Shown here in pieces: positions 8,024 through 18,472 of a stretch of 64,000 bases of DNA. Numbering within the stretch: the first letter of the stretch is position 1; each line of letters opens with the position of its first letter. A program made the translations under genes and the position numbers. Origin of the DNA: Massilia sp. Root418 (GTDB taxonomy: Bacteria; Pseudomonadota; Gammaproteobacteria; Burkholderiales; Burkholderiaceae_D); contig NZ_LMEC01000011.1 in assembly GCF_001425265.1 (NCBI RefSeq), forward strand, positions 683,585-747,584, read 5' to 3'. The notes below the pieces were generated by a model, which saw nothing but the letters and a program-made list of their open reading frames with translations, was not told the DNA's origin and did no database searches.

Positions 8024-8965
8024 ATGAAAAAATGGATGTCGCTCCTGCTGGCGTGCATCATGTTTTCGGTGTGCCCGGCCTATCCCAGGGACCTGAACGT
8101 GGTCTTCATTCCGAAGTCGCGCGACCAGGATTTCTGGACCTTCATGCGGCAGGGCGTGGAGCGCGCGGTGCAGGAGGCGGGCGGCGTGCGGCTGACCTGG
8201 CGCGGTCCGGCCCACAATGACGACGTCGAATCGCAAGTCCAGATCCTGCGCATCTACAGCCGGCCGGACGTGGACGCCATCATCATTGCCGCGACCGACC
8301 GCGCACGGCTGGCCGGGCCGGTCAGGCAGGCCGTGGCGCAAGGCATCAAGGTGGTCGCGGTGGACTCCGCGCTGGACGGCAACGCGCACGCCAACTTCGT
8401 CACCACCGATAACGTGGCCGCTGGCAGGCTGGCGGCGGAGCGCCTGGCCGGGCTGCTGAACCGGCAGGGCAGCGTGGCGGTGCTGCGCACCGTGCCGGGC
8501 AGCGGCTCGACCGATGACCGGGCCAACGGCTTCATCGACTACCTGAAAAAGCACGCGCCGCAGCTCACCGTCGTGGCCGACGAATACGGCGGCGGCACGC
8601 GCGGCAAGGCGCACCGCAGCGCGGAGCTGCTGCTCAGGAAGTATCCCGATGTGGACGGCATTTTCGCCGTCAACGAATCGTCCGCCGACGGCATGCTGCG
8701 CGCGCTGCGGCAGGCCGGCCTGGCCGGCAAGAAGAAATTCCTCGGCTTCGACAGCACCGATTTCCTGCTCGACGGCCTGCGCCGGCAGGAGATCCATGGC
8801 CTGGTGGTGCAGGACCCGCGCCAGATGGGCTACCTGGCCATGAAGGCCGCCGTGGCAGCCGCGCGGGGAAACGCCGTCAAGCCGGCGCTGATCCAGACCG
8901 AGGCGGTCATGGTCACGCTGGACAACCACCGCAAGCCGGAAATCCAGGCGCTGCTGGTGCCTTAG
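8024..8965 (+). CDS. Periplasmic sugar-binding-type protein (LacI/RbsB fold)
   Basis: This encodes 313 residues with a signal peptide (MKKWMSLLLACIMFSVCPAY) and a type I periplasmic binding fold: an N-terminal VVFIPKSRDQDFW strand, DAIIIAATD, a VAVDSALDG hinge region and DGIFAVNESSADGMLRAL. Such proteins bind sugars or related signals and feed an ABC transporter or sensor. No permease, ATPase or sensor kinase gene is adjacent, so it may serve a distant system. It has no Shine-Dalgarno sequence; a TACAAT hexamer at 8009-8014 and a perfect ATACCGGTAT palindrome at 8013-8022 lie immediately before the ATG, which would fit leaderless or tightly regulated expression. The ligand is unknown. Confidence 0.82.
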   Translation: MKKWMSLLLACIMFSVCPAYPRDLNVVFIPKSRDQDFWTFMRQGVERAVQEAGGVRLTWRGPAHNDDVESQVQILRIYSRPDVDAIIIAATDRARLAGPVRQAVAQGIKVVAVDSALDGNAHANFVTTDNVAAGRLAAERLAGLLNRQGSVAVLRTVPGSGSTDDRANGFIDYLKKHAPQLTVVADEYGGGTRGKAHRSAELLLRKYPDVDGIFAVNESSADGMLRALRQAGLAGKKKFLGFDSTDFLLDGLRRQEIHGLVVQDPRQMGYLAMKAAVAAARGNAVKPALIQTEAVMVTLDNHRKPEIQALLVP

Positions 8966-9030
8966 CGGAGAGCGCGCCGCGCAAAAGGTTTACAATGGCG
9001 GGCTGTTCCCAACGCATCGCCAGATTATCC

Positions 9031-9615
9031 ATGACCCAACGCCTAGTTCTCGCATCCAACAACGCCGGCAAGCTCAAAGAATTCAACGAGCTGCTGTCGA
9101 CGGTGGGCTTTTCCGTCCACGCCCAGGGCGAATTCAATGTCCCGGAAGCGGATGAGCCGCACCATACTTTTGTCGAAAATGCACTGGAAAAGGCGCGCCA
9201 CGCGGCCCGCCTGACCGGCCTGCCCGCCCTGGCGGACGATTCCGGCGTGTGCGTAACGGCGCTGGGCAACGCGCCCGGCGTGTACTCGGCGCGCTACGCC
9301 GGCGAGCCGAAGTCCGATGCCGCCAACAGCGCCAAGCTGATCGCCGACCTGGCGCCGCACGCCGACAAATCGGCCTATTATTATTGCGTGCTGGTGTTCG
9401 TGCGCCACGCGGACGATCCGCAGCCGGTGATCGCGGATGGCCGCTGGAATGGCCGCATCATTCCTGAGGCGCGCGGCAATGGCGGTTTCGGCTACGATCC
9501 GCATTTCTTCATCCCCGAGCTGGGCAAGTGCGCCGCCGAGCTCACGGCCGATGAGAAGAACAAGCTGTCCCACCGCGGCCAGGCCCTGCGCGCACTGGTA
9601 GAGAAACTGAAATGA
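9031..9615 (+). CDS. rdgB: dITP/XTP pyrophosphatase (non-canonical purine NTPase)
   Basis: This encodes 194 residues starting MTQRLVLASNNAGKLKEF, with the substrate-binding SNNAGK motif of the HAM1/RdgB family. It also has ALADDSGVCVTAL with the catalytic/metal-binding acids, GVYSARYAG, and GFGYDPHFFIPE near the end. The enzyme hydrolyses dITP, XTP and similar deaminated nucleotides, keeping them out of DNA. The ATG at 9031 matches the usual family start; an in-frame ATG at 8995 would add a 12-residue extension. A TACAAT hexamer at 8991-8996 may be its promoter -10. Its stop overlaps the start of hemW in ATGA, indicating translational coupling. Confidence 0.96.
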   Translation: MTQRLVLASNNAGKLKEFNELLSTVGFSVHAQGEFNVPEADEPHHTFVENALEKARHAARLTGLPALADDSGVCVTALGNAPGVYSARYAGEPKSDAANSAKLIADLAPHADKSAYYYCVLVFVRHADDPQPVIADGRWNGRIIPEARGNGGFGYDPHFFIPELGKCAAELTADEKNKLSHRGQALRALVEKLK

Positions 9616-10895
9616 TCCCGATCAAGGTCGTCGGCGCCAAGCCGACCCCTGCGCCGGCAAGCGCGCCCGCCGCATCGGCTGCCGCCGCGTCCAGCAACGA
9701 AGCGGCCGCCGGCGGCGCGCTGCGCTACCTGCAGCCCGGCGCGCTGAACCTGACGGCGCTGCCGCCGCTGTCGCTGTACATCCACTTCCCCTGGTGCGTG
9801 CGCAAGTGCCCGTATTGCGATTTCAATTCGCACGAGGCCAAGGGCGGCGGTTTCCCGGAAGAGGCGTACCTGGCCGCGCTGCGCAGCGACCTGGAAATGG
9901 CGCTGCCGCTGATCTGGGGGCGCCGCATCCACACCATCTTCATCGGCGGCGGCACGCCCAGCCTGATGTCGGCGGCCGGCCTGGACCGGCTGCTGTCGGA
10001 CGTGCGCACCCTGCTGCCGATGGACGCCGACACCGAGATCACGATGGAGGCCAATCCCGGCACCTTCGAGGCCGAGAAGTTCAAGTCCTACCGCGCCAGC
10101 GGCATCAACCGCCTGTCGATCGGCATCCAGAGCTTCAACGCCGGGCACCTGCAGGCGCTGGGCCGCATCCACGACGGCGGCGAGGCGCGCCGCGCGGTGG
10201 AGATCGCGCAGGCCAACTTCGAGAACTTCAACCTGGACCTGATGTACGCGCTGCCCACGCAGACGCTGGAGCAGGCCCGCGAAGACATCGAAACGGCCAT
10301 GTCCTTCCAGCCGCCGCACCTGTCGCTGTACCACCTGACGATGGAGCCGAACACGCTGTTCGCCAAGTACCCGCCGGTGCTGCCGGACGACGACGCCAGC
10401 GCGGACATGCAGGACATGATCGCCGAGCTGACCGCCGCCCGGGGCTACGGCCAGTACGAGGTGTCGGCCTACGCCCAGCCGGGCCGGCGCGCCAGGCACA
10501 ACCTGAACTACTGGCACTTCGGCGACTACCTCGGCATCGGCGCCGGCGCGCACTCGAAGATCTCCTTCCCGCACCGCGTGCTGCGCCAGGCGCGCTACAA
10601 GCAACCCAAGGCTTACATGGAGGCGGTCAGGGCCGGCAAGCCGGTGCAGGAGGAATATGAAATCGGGCGCGACGAGATGGGCTTCGAGTTCATGCTCAAC
10701 ACGCTGCGCCTGCACGAGGGCTTCGAGCCCAATCTGTTTGCCGAGCGCACCGGCCTGTCCATCAACGCCATCGACAGGCAGCTTAACGCGGCCGAGGCCA
10801 AGGGCCTGCTGTACCGCGACTACAAGCTGATCAAGCCGACGGAATTAGGGCAGCGCTTCTTGAACGACCTGCAGCAGATGTTCCTGGCGCCCTAA
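9612..10895 (+). CDS. hemW: Radical SAM heme chaperone HemW
   Basis: This encodes 427 residues. After an Ala/Pro-rich N-terminal extension of about 45 residues, [18 protein letters not shown] provides the radical-SAM cluster cysteines C62, C66 and C69. [32 protein letters not shown] and NLDLMYALP follow, as in HemW rather than the longer coproporphyrinogen oxidase HemN. HemW binds heme and delivers it to respiratory proteins; many databases still label it an oxygen-independent coproporphyrinogen III oxidase-like protein. It overlaps rdgB by 4 bases. Its 3' end overlaps the convergent chemoreceptor gene by 65 bases. Confidence 0.94.
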   Translation: MIPIKVVGAKPTPAPASAPAASAAAASSNEAAAGGALRYLQPGALNLTALPPLSLYIHFPWCVRKCPYCDFNSHEAKGGGFPEEAYLAALRSDLEMALPLIWGRRIHTIFIGGGTPSLMSAAGLDRLLSDVRTLLPMDADTEITMEANPGTFEAEKFKSYRASGINRLSIGIQSFNAGHLQALGRIHDGGEARRAVEIAQANFENFNLDLMYALPTQTLEQAREDIETAMSFQPPHLSLYHLTMEPNTLFAKYPPVLPDDDASADMQDMIAELTAARGYGQYEVSAYAQPGRRARHNLNYWHFGDYLGIGAGAHSKISFPHRVLRQARYKQPKAYMEAVRAGKPVQEEYEIGRDEMGFEFMLNTLRLHEGFEPNLFAERTGLSINAIDRQLNAAEAKGLLYRDYKLIKPTELGQRFLNDLQQMFLAP

Positions 10896-12468
10896 GGCGC
10901 TTGTCCGCGCCGTGGCCTTCCTCCAGCTTGAAGGAGGCCGCCACGCTGGCCAGGCTGGCGGCCTGTTCCTGCATGCTGGCCGCCGCCGCCGCGGCTTGCT
11001 CCACCAGCGCGGCGTTTTGCTGCGTCACCTGGTCCATCTGCGTGATGGCGCGGTTCACCTGTTCGATGCCGCTGCTTTGCTCGCTGCTCGACGAGCTCAT
11101 CTCGGCCATGATGTCGTTCACCCGGCGCACGCTGGACACCACCTGGTCCATGGTGGCGCCGGCCTGCTGCACCAGCGTGGTGCCGGCGTTCACCTGCTGC
11201 ACCGAGTTGCCGATCAATTCCTTGATTTCCCTGGCCGCCGCCGCGCTGCGCTGCGCCAGCTGGCGCACTTCGGATGCCACCACGGCGAAGCCGCGCCCCT
11301 GTTCGCCGGCGCGCGCCGCTTCCACCGCCGCGTTCAGCGCCAGGATGTTGGTCTGGAAGGCGATGCCGTCGATCACGCCGATGATGTCGACGATCTTGCG
11401 CGCCGAGGCGTCGATGGCGCCCATGGTGTCGACCACCTGGCCGACAATGACGCCGCTCTTGACCGCCACGTCGGAGGCGGCCTGCGCCAGCTGGTTGGCC
11501 TGGCGCGCGCTGTCGGCGTTCTGGCGCACGGTGGCGGTCAGTTCCTCCATCGACGACGCGGTTTCCTCCAGCGAGCTGGCTTGCTCTTCGGTGCGGGTGG
11601 ACAGGTCCATATTACCGGAGGCGATTTCGCTGGAGGCGCTGGCCATGGCGTTGGTGCCGGTCTGCACCTGGCTCACCACGTTGCGCAGCGCGTCGTTCAT
11701 GGTGTGCAGCGCCGTCATCAGCTCGCCGATTTCGTCGCGCGCCTTGTCCTGGCTGAAGCGGGTGGTCAGGTCGCCCTGCGCCACAGTGGCGGCCACCGCC
11801 AACGCCGAGCGCAGCGGCTGCGTGATGCTGCGCGAGATGACGTAGGCGGCCACTCCGCCGGCCGTCACCAGCAGCACGCCCATCAGCGCCATCAGCATGG
11901 TGCTGCGGCTGTTGGCCGCGTCGATGGCCTTGGCGGTGTCGTCGATGTCCTTGCGCTGGTGTTCGAGCAGGAACAGCACGCGCTTCTGGTAAGCCTCCGC
12001 CGCCGGCGAGAACACTTCCTTGAAGGCGCGCTCGGATTCGGCGGCGTTGCCGGTCTTCTTGGCGTCCATCACCTTGTTCTTGGCGTCCTGGTACTGGTTG
12101 CGCAGGGCGACAATGGTCTTCATGATGTCGCGTTCCTCGTCGGTGTCGAGCAGCGCTTCGATTTTCTTGATTAGCGCCGAGCCGCGCTTGGTGCTGTCGG
12201 CCACCACGTCGGCGAACACCACGGGCAGCTGTTCGTCGGTGGTGCGGGAAAACAGCGCGGTGCGCGCGATGGCCGAGTAGATCAACACGTACCAGTCCGA
12301 CACCAGGCGCTCGGTGGCCAGCGGATTGGCCATCATCTGCTTGGTGGCCTCGGCGTTGGCGCGGGCTTGTACCAGGGCATAGCCGGTGGCGACCACCGAC
12401 AGCGCCAGCACGACGGTGAAGCCGGCCGCGAGCCGGGTGGCGATACGCATATTGGACAGAACACTCAT
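10831..12468 (-). CDS. Methyl-accepting chemotaxis protein
   Basis: This encodes 545 residues. A first membrane helix at about 9-30 is followed by a periplasmic four-helix-bundle ligand domain to about residue 188, a second helix ([20 protein letters not shown]), a HAMP domain and a cytoplasmic signalling domain. The hairpin tip [20 protein letters not shown], which contacts CheA and CheW, is fully conserved. It should transmit chemotactic stimuli to the flagellar motor. The start has GGGAG 7 bases upstream. The last 30 or so residues form a basic, Ser/Ala-rich tail beyond the usual end, with no NWETF-type CheR tether, and they are encoded antisense to the end of hemW. The ligand is unknown. 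Confidence 0.95.
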   Translation of the reverse strand: MSVLSNMRIATRLAAGFTVVLALSVVATGYALVQARANAEATKQMMANPLATERLVSDWYVLIYSAIARTALFSRTTDEQLPVVFADVVADSTKRGSALIKKIEALLDTDEERDIMKTIVALRNQYQDAKNKVMDAKKTGNAAESERAFKEVFSPAAEAYQKRVLFLLEHQRKDIDDTAKAIDAANSRSTMLMALMGVLLVTAGGVAAYVISRSITQPLRSALAVAATVAQGDLTTRFSQDKARDEIGELMTALHTMNDALRNVVSQVQTGTNAMASASSEIASGNMDLSTRTEEQASSLEETASSMEELTATVRQNADSARQANQLAQAASDVAVKSGVIVGQVVDTMGAIDASARKIVDIIGVIDGIAFQTNILALNAAVEAARAGEQGRGFAVVASEVRQLAQRSAAAAREIKELIGNSVQQVNAGTTLVQQAGATMDQVVSSVRRVNDIMAEMSSSSSEQSSGIEQVNRAITQMDQVTQQNAALVEQAAAAAASMQEQAASLASVAASFKLEEGHGADKRLRAPGTSAAGRSRSAALIPSA

Positions 12469-12586
12469 TGGACGCTCCCATCTTGTCAGTTGCCAGCCGG
12501 CACCGACGAGTATGCGCCGATAGCGGGGCAGGGGGCAACTGTTGCGCAGGAAGCGGCAGCTTTTTACAACAGCGGGCGTGGCCTTG

Positions 12587-13663
12587 TCAGAATCCTGATG
12601 TTTGCGCCAGGTCCGGCTTGTCGCACCAGCGCGCGAAGGCGTCGGCCATGCGCTCGCTTTCGCCCATGGCGCAGGTCCAGTCGCGGATGCGGGTGTCGTG
12701 GTTCTGGCCGTAGAACTTGAAGTCGGCGCGGTCGGGCATTTTCCGGTTCGGCAGCCTGGCCAGAAATTCGGGCGAGGGCGATACCAGGATCACGTTGTCC
12801 AGCGCCGCGTCCCGCGCGCGGCGCCAGGGCATGGACTTGTCCAGCCAGCCCGGCACGATGTAGTCGCTGAAGTGCGGATAGAGCACCAGTCCCGGATCGC
12901 GCTGGTAGGGCAGGTGCAGGTGGTAGTCGATCAGGCCGCCGTCCCAGTAGGCGCCGCCGGGCGCGCCGGCGATGCCGGATACCGCTTCCAGCACCATGGG
13001 GATGGAGCCGGAGGCCAGCAGCGCGTCGCGCAGGTTGTCACCGGACAGGGAAACGAAATGGTTGGCGAAGGCGTCGAATTCCTGGCGCAGCCAGTCCTGG
13101 CTGTCGCGCGCGTCGTGGAAGATCACGCGCTCCATGGCGCCGGCCAGGCGGCTGCGCGCGACGGCGTTGCCGGCGGCGGCGCGCAGGAAGCCGGCCAGCT
13201 CGCGCCAGCGGCTGCCGGCCGCCTGCGCCAGCGGGCCCACGCCGCGCGCGGTGATGATGGACAGCGCGTAGTGCGGGCTGTTGAGCGCTTCGGCGCCGCG
13301 TCCGTCCAGCAGTTCGTCGAGCAGGGCGCGGCAGGTGTTGCTGACGTAGGCCGCGTCCACCTTGGCCGGGTAGCGCTGGTGGGTGTACAGGTGCGCCAGG
13401 CGGCGCTGCGCCGCGTCCGCGTCGTTGAACGCGGCGGCAGCCATGCGCCAGGCGCCGATGGACGCGCCGATCAGGCGGCGTTGGCGCGGCGCGCGCGGCA
13501 GGAAGTGGCCGAACAGCCAGCGGTCCAGGCCGTGCAGGATCAGGCCTTTCGGCCCGCCGGCCGCGGCCGGGATGATGGCCACGTCGGCCGCCTGCATGCC
13601 CTCGGCAGCGATGCGCTGGCGCGCCCGCCGGCCTAGGCGGATGGTGATGGGGGAGGATGTCAT
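12587..13663 (-). CDS. Patatin-like phospholipase family protein
   Basis: This encodes 358 residues with the patatin catalytic dyad. The nucleophile elbow GASIGAW places Ser at residue 68, and the Asp lies in [29 protein letters not shown] near the N-terminus resembles the oxyanion glycine-rich loop. The enzyme is expected to hydrolyse acyl ester bonds in lipids. No signal peptide or membrane helix is evident, so it is likely cytosolic or peripheral. It stands alone between the chemoreceptor gene and a repeat-filled gap before the RND operon. Substrate and role are not predictable from sequence. Confidence 0.85.
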   Translation of the reverse strand: MTSSPITIRLGRRARQRIAAEGMQAADVAIIPAAAGGPKGLILHGLDRWLFGHFLPRAPRQRRLIGASIGAWRMAAAAFNDADAAQRRLAHLYTHQRYPAKVDAAYVSNTCRALLDELLDGRGAEALNSPHYALSIITARGVGPLAQAAGSRWRELAGFLRAAAGNAVARSRLAGAMERVIFHDARDSQDWLRQEFDAFANHFVSLSGDNLRDALLASGSIPMVLEAVSGIAGAPGGAYWDGGLIDYHLHLPYQRDPGLVLYPHFSDYIVPGWLDKSMPWRRARDAALDNVILVSPSPEFLARLPNRKMPDRADFKFYGQNHDTRIRDWTCAMGESERMADAFARWCDKPDLAQTSGF

Positions 13664-13696
13664 GGGATAGTCTACCGTTCGGGTATGCTTGCGTTG

Positions 13697-13834
13697 GCGG
13701 CTTACGCTGCGCTAACCCGCCCTACGGGTTTGGCCGGCGGCGTACGCGTAACCCGCCGTGTCACGGTCCCGGCCGGGCGGCGTATGCGTAGGGCGGGTTA
13801 GGTGCGCAGCACCGTAACCCGCCGCGCCGGCGCC
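13697..13834. repeat. REP-like repeat cluster, copy 1
   Basis: This 138-base gap between the patatin-like gene and the outer-membrane factor gene is filled by alternating copies of GGCGGGTTA and its complement TAACCCGCC, including GCGTAGGGCGGGTTAG and GCTAACCCGCCCTACG. They can fold into several GC-rich hairpins. The same words recur at 26653-26684 and 36560-36656, always outside genes, which marks a dispersed palindromic repeat family. Confidence 0.75.
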
Positions 13835-13835
13835 G

Positions 13836-15317
13836 CTACTTCAGCCCGCCTCCCAGCGCGCGGTACAGGTCGATGGCGCTGGTGGTGCGCAGCAGGCGCG
13901 CCTGCACCAGCGACTGCTCGGCGCTGAACAGCTCGCGCTGCGCATCGAGCACGTCCAGCGAACTGGCCACGCCGTTCTCGAAGCGCAGCTGCAGCAGCTT
14001 CAGGCGGTCCGCCTGCGCATCCTGCACGGCGCGCTGCGCGGCCACCTGGTCGCCCAGGTAGGTGCGCGCGGCCAGCGCGTCCGCCACTTCGCGGAAGGCG
14101 GTCTGGATGGTCTTCTCGTAGTCCGCCACGGCGATGTTCTTGCGCACCTCGCTCAGGTTCAGGTTGGCGCGGTTGCGGCCGGCGTCGAAGATCGGCAGCA
14201 CCAGCTGCGGCACGAAGGACCAGCTGCCGGTGCCGCTGTCGAACAGGCCGGAGAACTCCGGGCTGCTGCTGCCGATGGCGGCCGTCAGGCTGATGCGCGG
14301 GAAGAAGGCCGCGCGTGCCGCGCCGATGTTGGCGTTGGCCGCCATCAGGCGCTGCTCGGCGGCGCGGATGTCGGGCCGGCGCGCCAGCAGTTCGGACGGC
14401 AGGCCTTCCGGCACGGCGCTCATGGCGTCGATGGCGGCGTCGCTGGCCATGGCGCCGGCGGCGGCACTGTCGGCGGCGGGCGCCTGGCCCACCAGCAAGG
14501 TGAGCGCGTTCTCGGCCTGCGCGCGCTGGCGCGCCAGCGTGAGGGCCGCCACGCGCGCCGTTTCCATCAGCGTCTCGTTCGAGCGCAAGTCCAGGCGCGA
14601 GGACGCGCCCACATCCACCCGCTGCTGCGTGAGCTTGTAGGTGCGCGCGCGCGCCTCGTAGGTCTGCTGCGCCAGGCGGTACTGCTCGGCGAAGGCGCGT
14701 TCGGTGAAGTAGGCTTTCGCCACCTCGGCCACCACGCTGATCTGCGCCGCCTGGCGCGCCTCGTCGCTGGCCAGGTAGGTGGCCAGGGCGGCGTCGTTCA
14801 GGCTTTTCACGCGGCCGAAGAAGTCCAGCTCGAAGGAGGAAACCGCCAGGCCCGCGTCGAAGCGGGTGCTGGTGATCTCCTGGCCGGTGGCGGACACGGA
14901 GCGCGGCGTGCGGGCGCGGCTGCCGCCCAGCGTGCCGTTCAGGTTGGGCAGGCGGTCGGCCGACTGGATGTTGTAGGCCGCGCGCGCTTCCTCGATGCGC
15001 AGCGCCGCCGTGCGCAGGTCGCGGTTGTAGTCCAGCGCCGTGGCGATCAGCTGCTGCAGGCGCGTGTCGGTGAAGAATTCGCGCCAGCCGGTGTCGGTGG
15101 CGGGTTTGCCGGCCGGCGCCAGGCCGCCGCTGCCGCCGGCGGCGGGCGGCACGGCCGGGTAGGTCCCCGCCACGGGGGCGTCGGGACGCTGGTAGGCCGG
15201 CGCCAGGGAGCAGCCGGACAGCAGCAGCGCCGCCGCTGCGAGCGCAACGGCGCCCGCGGCGGCGCCGCGCGGTGCGCGCCCAGGCGGCGCGCTGTGCTTG
15301 TGGTCAGTCTTCATCAT
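13836..15317 (-). CDS. RND efflux outer-membrane factor lipoprotein (NodT/OprM family)
   Basis: This encodes 493 residues. The N-terminal signal ends in lipobox LLSGC with Cys36, followed by the SLAPAYQRPDAPV opening typical of OprM/CusC-like channels. Two internally repeated OEP domains contain SFELDFFGRVKSLNDAA and LLARRPDIRAAEQRL. The protein forms the trimeric outer-membrane exit duct of the tripartite pump encoded with it. Its start overlaps the end of the pump gene by 4 bases, so it is the third gene of one operon. An N-terminal stretch of about 20 residues before the hydrophobic core is unusually long for the signal. Confidence 0.94.
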   Translation of the reverse strand: MMKTDHKHSAPPGRAPRGAAAGAVALAAAALLLSGCSLAPAYQRPDAPVAGTYPAVPPAAGGSGGLAPAGKPATDTGWREFFTDTRLQQLIATALDYNRDLRTAALRIEEARAAYNIQSADRLPNLNGTLGGSRARTPRSVSATGQEITSTRFDAGLAVSSFELDFFGRVKSLNDAALATYLASDEARQAAQISVVAEVAKAYFTERAFAEQYRLAQQTYEARARTYKLTQQRVDVGASSRLDLRSNETLMETARVAALTLARQRAQAENALTLLVGQAPAADSAAAGAMASDAAIDAMSAVPEGLPSELLARRPDIRAAEQRLMAANANIGAARAAFFPRISLTAAIGSSSPEFSGLFDSGTGSWSFVPQLVLPIFDAGRNRANLNLSEVRKNIAVADYEKTIQTAFREVADALAARTYLGDQVAAQRAVQDAQADRLKLLQLRFENGVASSLDVLDAQRELFSAEQSLVQARLLRTTSAIDLYRALGGGLK

Positions 15318-18300
15318 ACTTTCTTCTCCGGAAGGTCGAGTTCATGCGCGGCCAGGCGGCGCTGGCGTTCGCTTCCCTTGAATATCTTGCGCACCACGAC
15401 AAAGAACACCGGCACCAGGAACACCGCCAGCACCGTGGCGGTGATCATGCCGCCCATCACGCCGGTGCCGATGGCGCGCTGGCTGGCCGAACCGGCGCCG
15501 GTGGCGATCACCAGCGGCAGCACGCCGAGGATGAAGGCCAGCGAGGTCATGATGATGGGGCGGAAGCGCAGGTGCACCGCTTCCAGCGTGGCTTCCACCA
15601 GGCCCTTGCCCTGCGCCTGCAGGTCCTTGGCGAACTCGATGATCAGGATCGCGTTCTTGGCCGACAGGCCGATAATCGCGATCAGGCCCACCTTGAAGTA
15701 CACATCGTTCGGCAGGCCGCGGATGGTGGCGCCCAGCAGCGCGCCCAGCACGCCCAGCGGCACCACCAGCAGCACCGCCACCGGGATCGATTCGCTTTCA
15801 TACAGCGCGGCCAGCACCAGGAAGGCCGCCAGCATGGACAGCGCGAACAGCGCCGGGGCCTGCGAGCCCGAGGTCTTTTCTTCCAGCGACTGGCCGGTCC
15901 ATTCGATGCCGAAGCCGGGCGGCAGCTGCTGCGCCAGGCGCTCCAGCTCGGCCATGGCCTCGCCGGTGCTGCGGCCCGGCGCTGCATTGCCGGTCAGCTT
16001 GATGGCGGGATAGCCGTTGTAGCGCACCAGCTGCACCGGACCGTTGATCCAGCGCGAGGTGGCGAAGGACGACAGCGGCACCATGGAGCCGGACGCCGAG
16101 CGCACGTTCAGGCGCAGCAGGTCTTCCGGCTGCAGGCGCTGCGGCGCGTCGGCCTGCACCACCACGCGCTGCTGGCGCCCGCTGCTGGTGAAGTCGTTCA
16201 CGTAGCTGGAGCCGAAGGCCACCGACAGCGCGCTGTTGATGTCGGCGAAAGCCACGCCCAGGGCGTTGGCCTTGTCGCGGTCGATGTCGATCTGCAGCTG
16301 CGGCGCGTCTTCCAGGCCTTCGGGACGTACGCCGGCCAGGATCTCGCTCTTGCCGGCCATGCCGAGCAGCTGGTTGCGCGCGGCCACCAGCGCCGCGTGG
16401 CCTTGCGAGCTGCGGTCCTGCAGGCGCGCCGTGATGCCGGTGGCGTTGCCCAGTTCCCGGATGGGCGGAGGGCTGAGCGGGAAGATGATGGCGTCGGCGA
16501 TGCCCGACAGCGCGCCGAAAGCGCGGCTGGCGATCTTCTCAGCCGAGTCCTCAGCGCCGCGTTCGCTCCAGTCCTTCAGCGGCACGAACACCAGGCCGGC
16601 GTTCTGGCCGTTGCCCGAGAAGCTGAAGCCGGCCACCGCGATGGTGCGCGCCACGCCGGGCTGCTTGGCCATGTATTCCTCCACCTTGCTCAGCACCGCC
16701 TCGGTACGGCTCTTGGAGGCGCCTGGCGGCAGCTGCACGTTGGTGATGATGTAGCCCTGGTCCTCGTTCGGCAGGAAGGACGACGGCAAGCGCGCGTACA
16801 GCCAGCCCACCACGCCGCAGATCAGCAGGAAGATGATCATGTAGCGCCCGGTGCGGGTGAGGATCCTGGCGATCACGCCCTGGTAGCCGGTGGCGGTTTT
16901 GGCGAAGCCGCGGTTGAACCAGCCGAAGAAGCCCTTCTTCTCGTGGTGGTGGCCCGCTTCCACCGGCTTCAGTATGGTGGCGCACAGCGCCGGCGTGAGG
17001 GTCAGCGCCATCAGCGCCGAGAACACCATGGACGACACCATGGACAGCGAGAACTGGCGGTAGATGGCGCCCACGGCGCCGCCGAAGAAGGCCATGGGAA
17101 TGAACACGGCGATCAGCACCAGCGTGATGCCGATGATGGCGCCGGTGATCTGCGACATGGCCTTGCGTGTCGCTTCTCGCGGCGACAGGCCCTCTTCGCT
17201 CATGATGCGTTCCACGTTCTCCACCACCACGATGGCGTCGTCGACCAGGATACCGATCGCCAGCACCATGCCGAACATGGTCAGCACGTTGATGGAGAAG
17301 CCGGCCAGCTGCATCACGGCGAACGTGCCCAGCAGCGCCACCGGCACCACGATGGTGGGGATCAGGGTGTAGCGGAAGTTCTGCAGGAACACGTACATCA
17401 CGATGAACACCAGCAGCACCGCCTCCAGCAAGGTCTTGACCACTTCCTCGATGGAGATCTTGACGAACAGCGAGGTGTCGTAGGGCACGGTGTAAGTCAG
17501 GCCGGGCGGGAAGAACTTGGACAGTTCTTCCATCTTGTTGCGCACCAGTTCGGCGGTGGCCAGCGCATTGCCGGTCAGCGACTGCTGCACCGCGATGGCG
17601 ACGAAGGGCTTGCCGTTCAGGCGCGCGCTGATGTTGAAGTTGGCGCCGGCCATTTCAATCCGCGCCACGTCCGCCAGGCGCACGGTGGCGCCGGTGCCGC
17701 TGGCGCGCAGCACCACCTTGCCGAATTCCTCGGGCGAGGTGAGCTGGCCCTGCACCACCACGGGCGCGGAGTAGGTCTGGAAACGCGGCGAGGGCATGTC
17801 GCCCAGGGTGCCGGCCGTGACCTGCGCGTTCTGCGCGCGGATGGCGGCGGTGACGTCGGCCATGGTCAGCTTGTAGCCCACCAGCTTGGCCGGGTCCACC
17901 CACACGCGCATGGCGCGCTCGGTGCCGAACAGCTGGGCCTGGCCCACGCCCGGCAGGCGCTTGATCTCGTTGACCACGTTGCGGGCCAGGTAGTCGCCGA
18001 TGGCGGCCGGGTCCATCGCGCCGTCGTTGGACGAGGCGCCCACGAACATCAGGATGTTGGAGCGCGCCTTGTTGACCTGCACGCCCTGCTGGGTGACAGC
18101 CTGCGGCAGGCGCGATTCCACGCGCTTGATGCGGTTCTGCACGTCCACGGCGGCCAGGTCGGGGTTGGTGCCCGGCAGGAAGGTGACGGTGATGGTGACC
18201 GAGCCATTGGCCTCGCTTTGCGATTCGACGTACTGCAAGCCGTCGGCGCCGTTCATTTCCTGTTCGATCACGCTGGTGACCGCGTCGTCCAGCACCTGGG

Positions 18301-18460
18301 CGGTGGCGCCCGGGTAGTTGGCGGTGATGACGATGGACGGCGGCGCGATGGTGGGGTACTGCGCCACCGGCAGCATGGTAATCGCCAGCGCGCCACCCAG
18401 CAGGATGAACAGGGCGATCACCCACGCGAAGACGGGGCGGTCGATGAAGAATTTTGCCAT
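15314..18460 (-). CDS. RND multidrug efflux pump, AcrB/MexB type (HAE1)
   Basis: This encodes 1048 residues, the normal length for an AcrB-type pump. It starts MAKFFIDRPVFAWVIALFI and carries the twelve-helix duplicated architecture, with the proton-relay segment GILVDDAIVVVENVER in helix 4 (paired Asp residues) and conserved porter motifs such as TVTFLPGTNPD. The C-terminal PVFFVVVRKIF segment is typical. It exports drugs, dyes or organic compounds using the proton gradient. It has a GGGAG ribosome-binding site and lies 12 bases after the adaptor gene. No local TetR repressor is present, so control must come from elsewhere. Confidence 0.96.
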   Translation of the reverse strand: MAKFFIDRPVFAWVIALFILLGGALAITMLPVAQYPTIAPPSIVITANYPGATAQVLDDAVTSVIEQEMNGADGLQYVESQSEANGSVTITVTFLPGTNPDLAAVDVQNRIKRVESRLPQAVTQQGVQVNKARSNILMFVGASSNDGAMDPAAIGDYLARNVVNEIKRLPGVGQAQLFGTERAMRVWVDPAKLVGYKLTMADVTAAIRAQNAQVTAGTLGDMPSPRFQTYSAPVVVQGQLTSPEEFGKVVLRASGTGATVRLADVARIEMAGANFNISARLNGKPFVAIAVQQSLTGNALATAELVRNKMEELSKFFPPGLTYTVPYDTSLFVKISIEEVVKTLLEAVLLVFIVMYVFLQNFRYTLIPTIVVPVALLGTFAVMQLAGFSINVLTMFGMVLAIGILVDDAIVVVENVERIMSEEGLSPREATRKAMSQITGAIIGITLVLIAVFIPMAFFGGAVGAIYRQFSLSMVSSMVFSALMALTLTPALCATILKPVEAGHHHEKKGFFGWFNRGFAKTATGYQGVIARILTRTGRYMIIFLLICGVVGWLYARLPSSFLPNEDQGYIITNVQLPPGASKSRTEAVLSKVEEYMAKQPGVARTIAVAGFSFSGNGQNAGLVFVPLKDWSERGAEDSAEKIASRAFGALSGIADAIIFPLSPPPIRELGNATGITARLQDRSSQGHAALVAARNQLLGMAGKSEILAGVRPEGLEDAPQLQIDIDRDKANALGVAFADINSALSVAFGSSYVNDFTSSGRQQRVVVQADAPQRLQPEDLLRLNVRSASGSMVPLSSFATSRWINGPVQLVRYNGYPAIKLTGNAAPGRSTGEAMAELERLAQQLPPGFGIEWTGQSLEEKTSGSQAPALFALSMLAAFLVLAALYESESIPVAVLLVVPLGVLGALLGATIRGLPNDVYFKVGLIAIIGLSAKNAILIIEFAKDLQAQGKGLVEATLEAVHLRFRPIIMTSLAFILGVLPLVIATGAGSASQRAIGTGVMGGMITATVLAVFLVPVFFVVVRKIFKGSERQRRLAAHELDLPEKKV

Positions 18461-18472
18461 CTGAGCTCCCGG

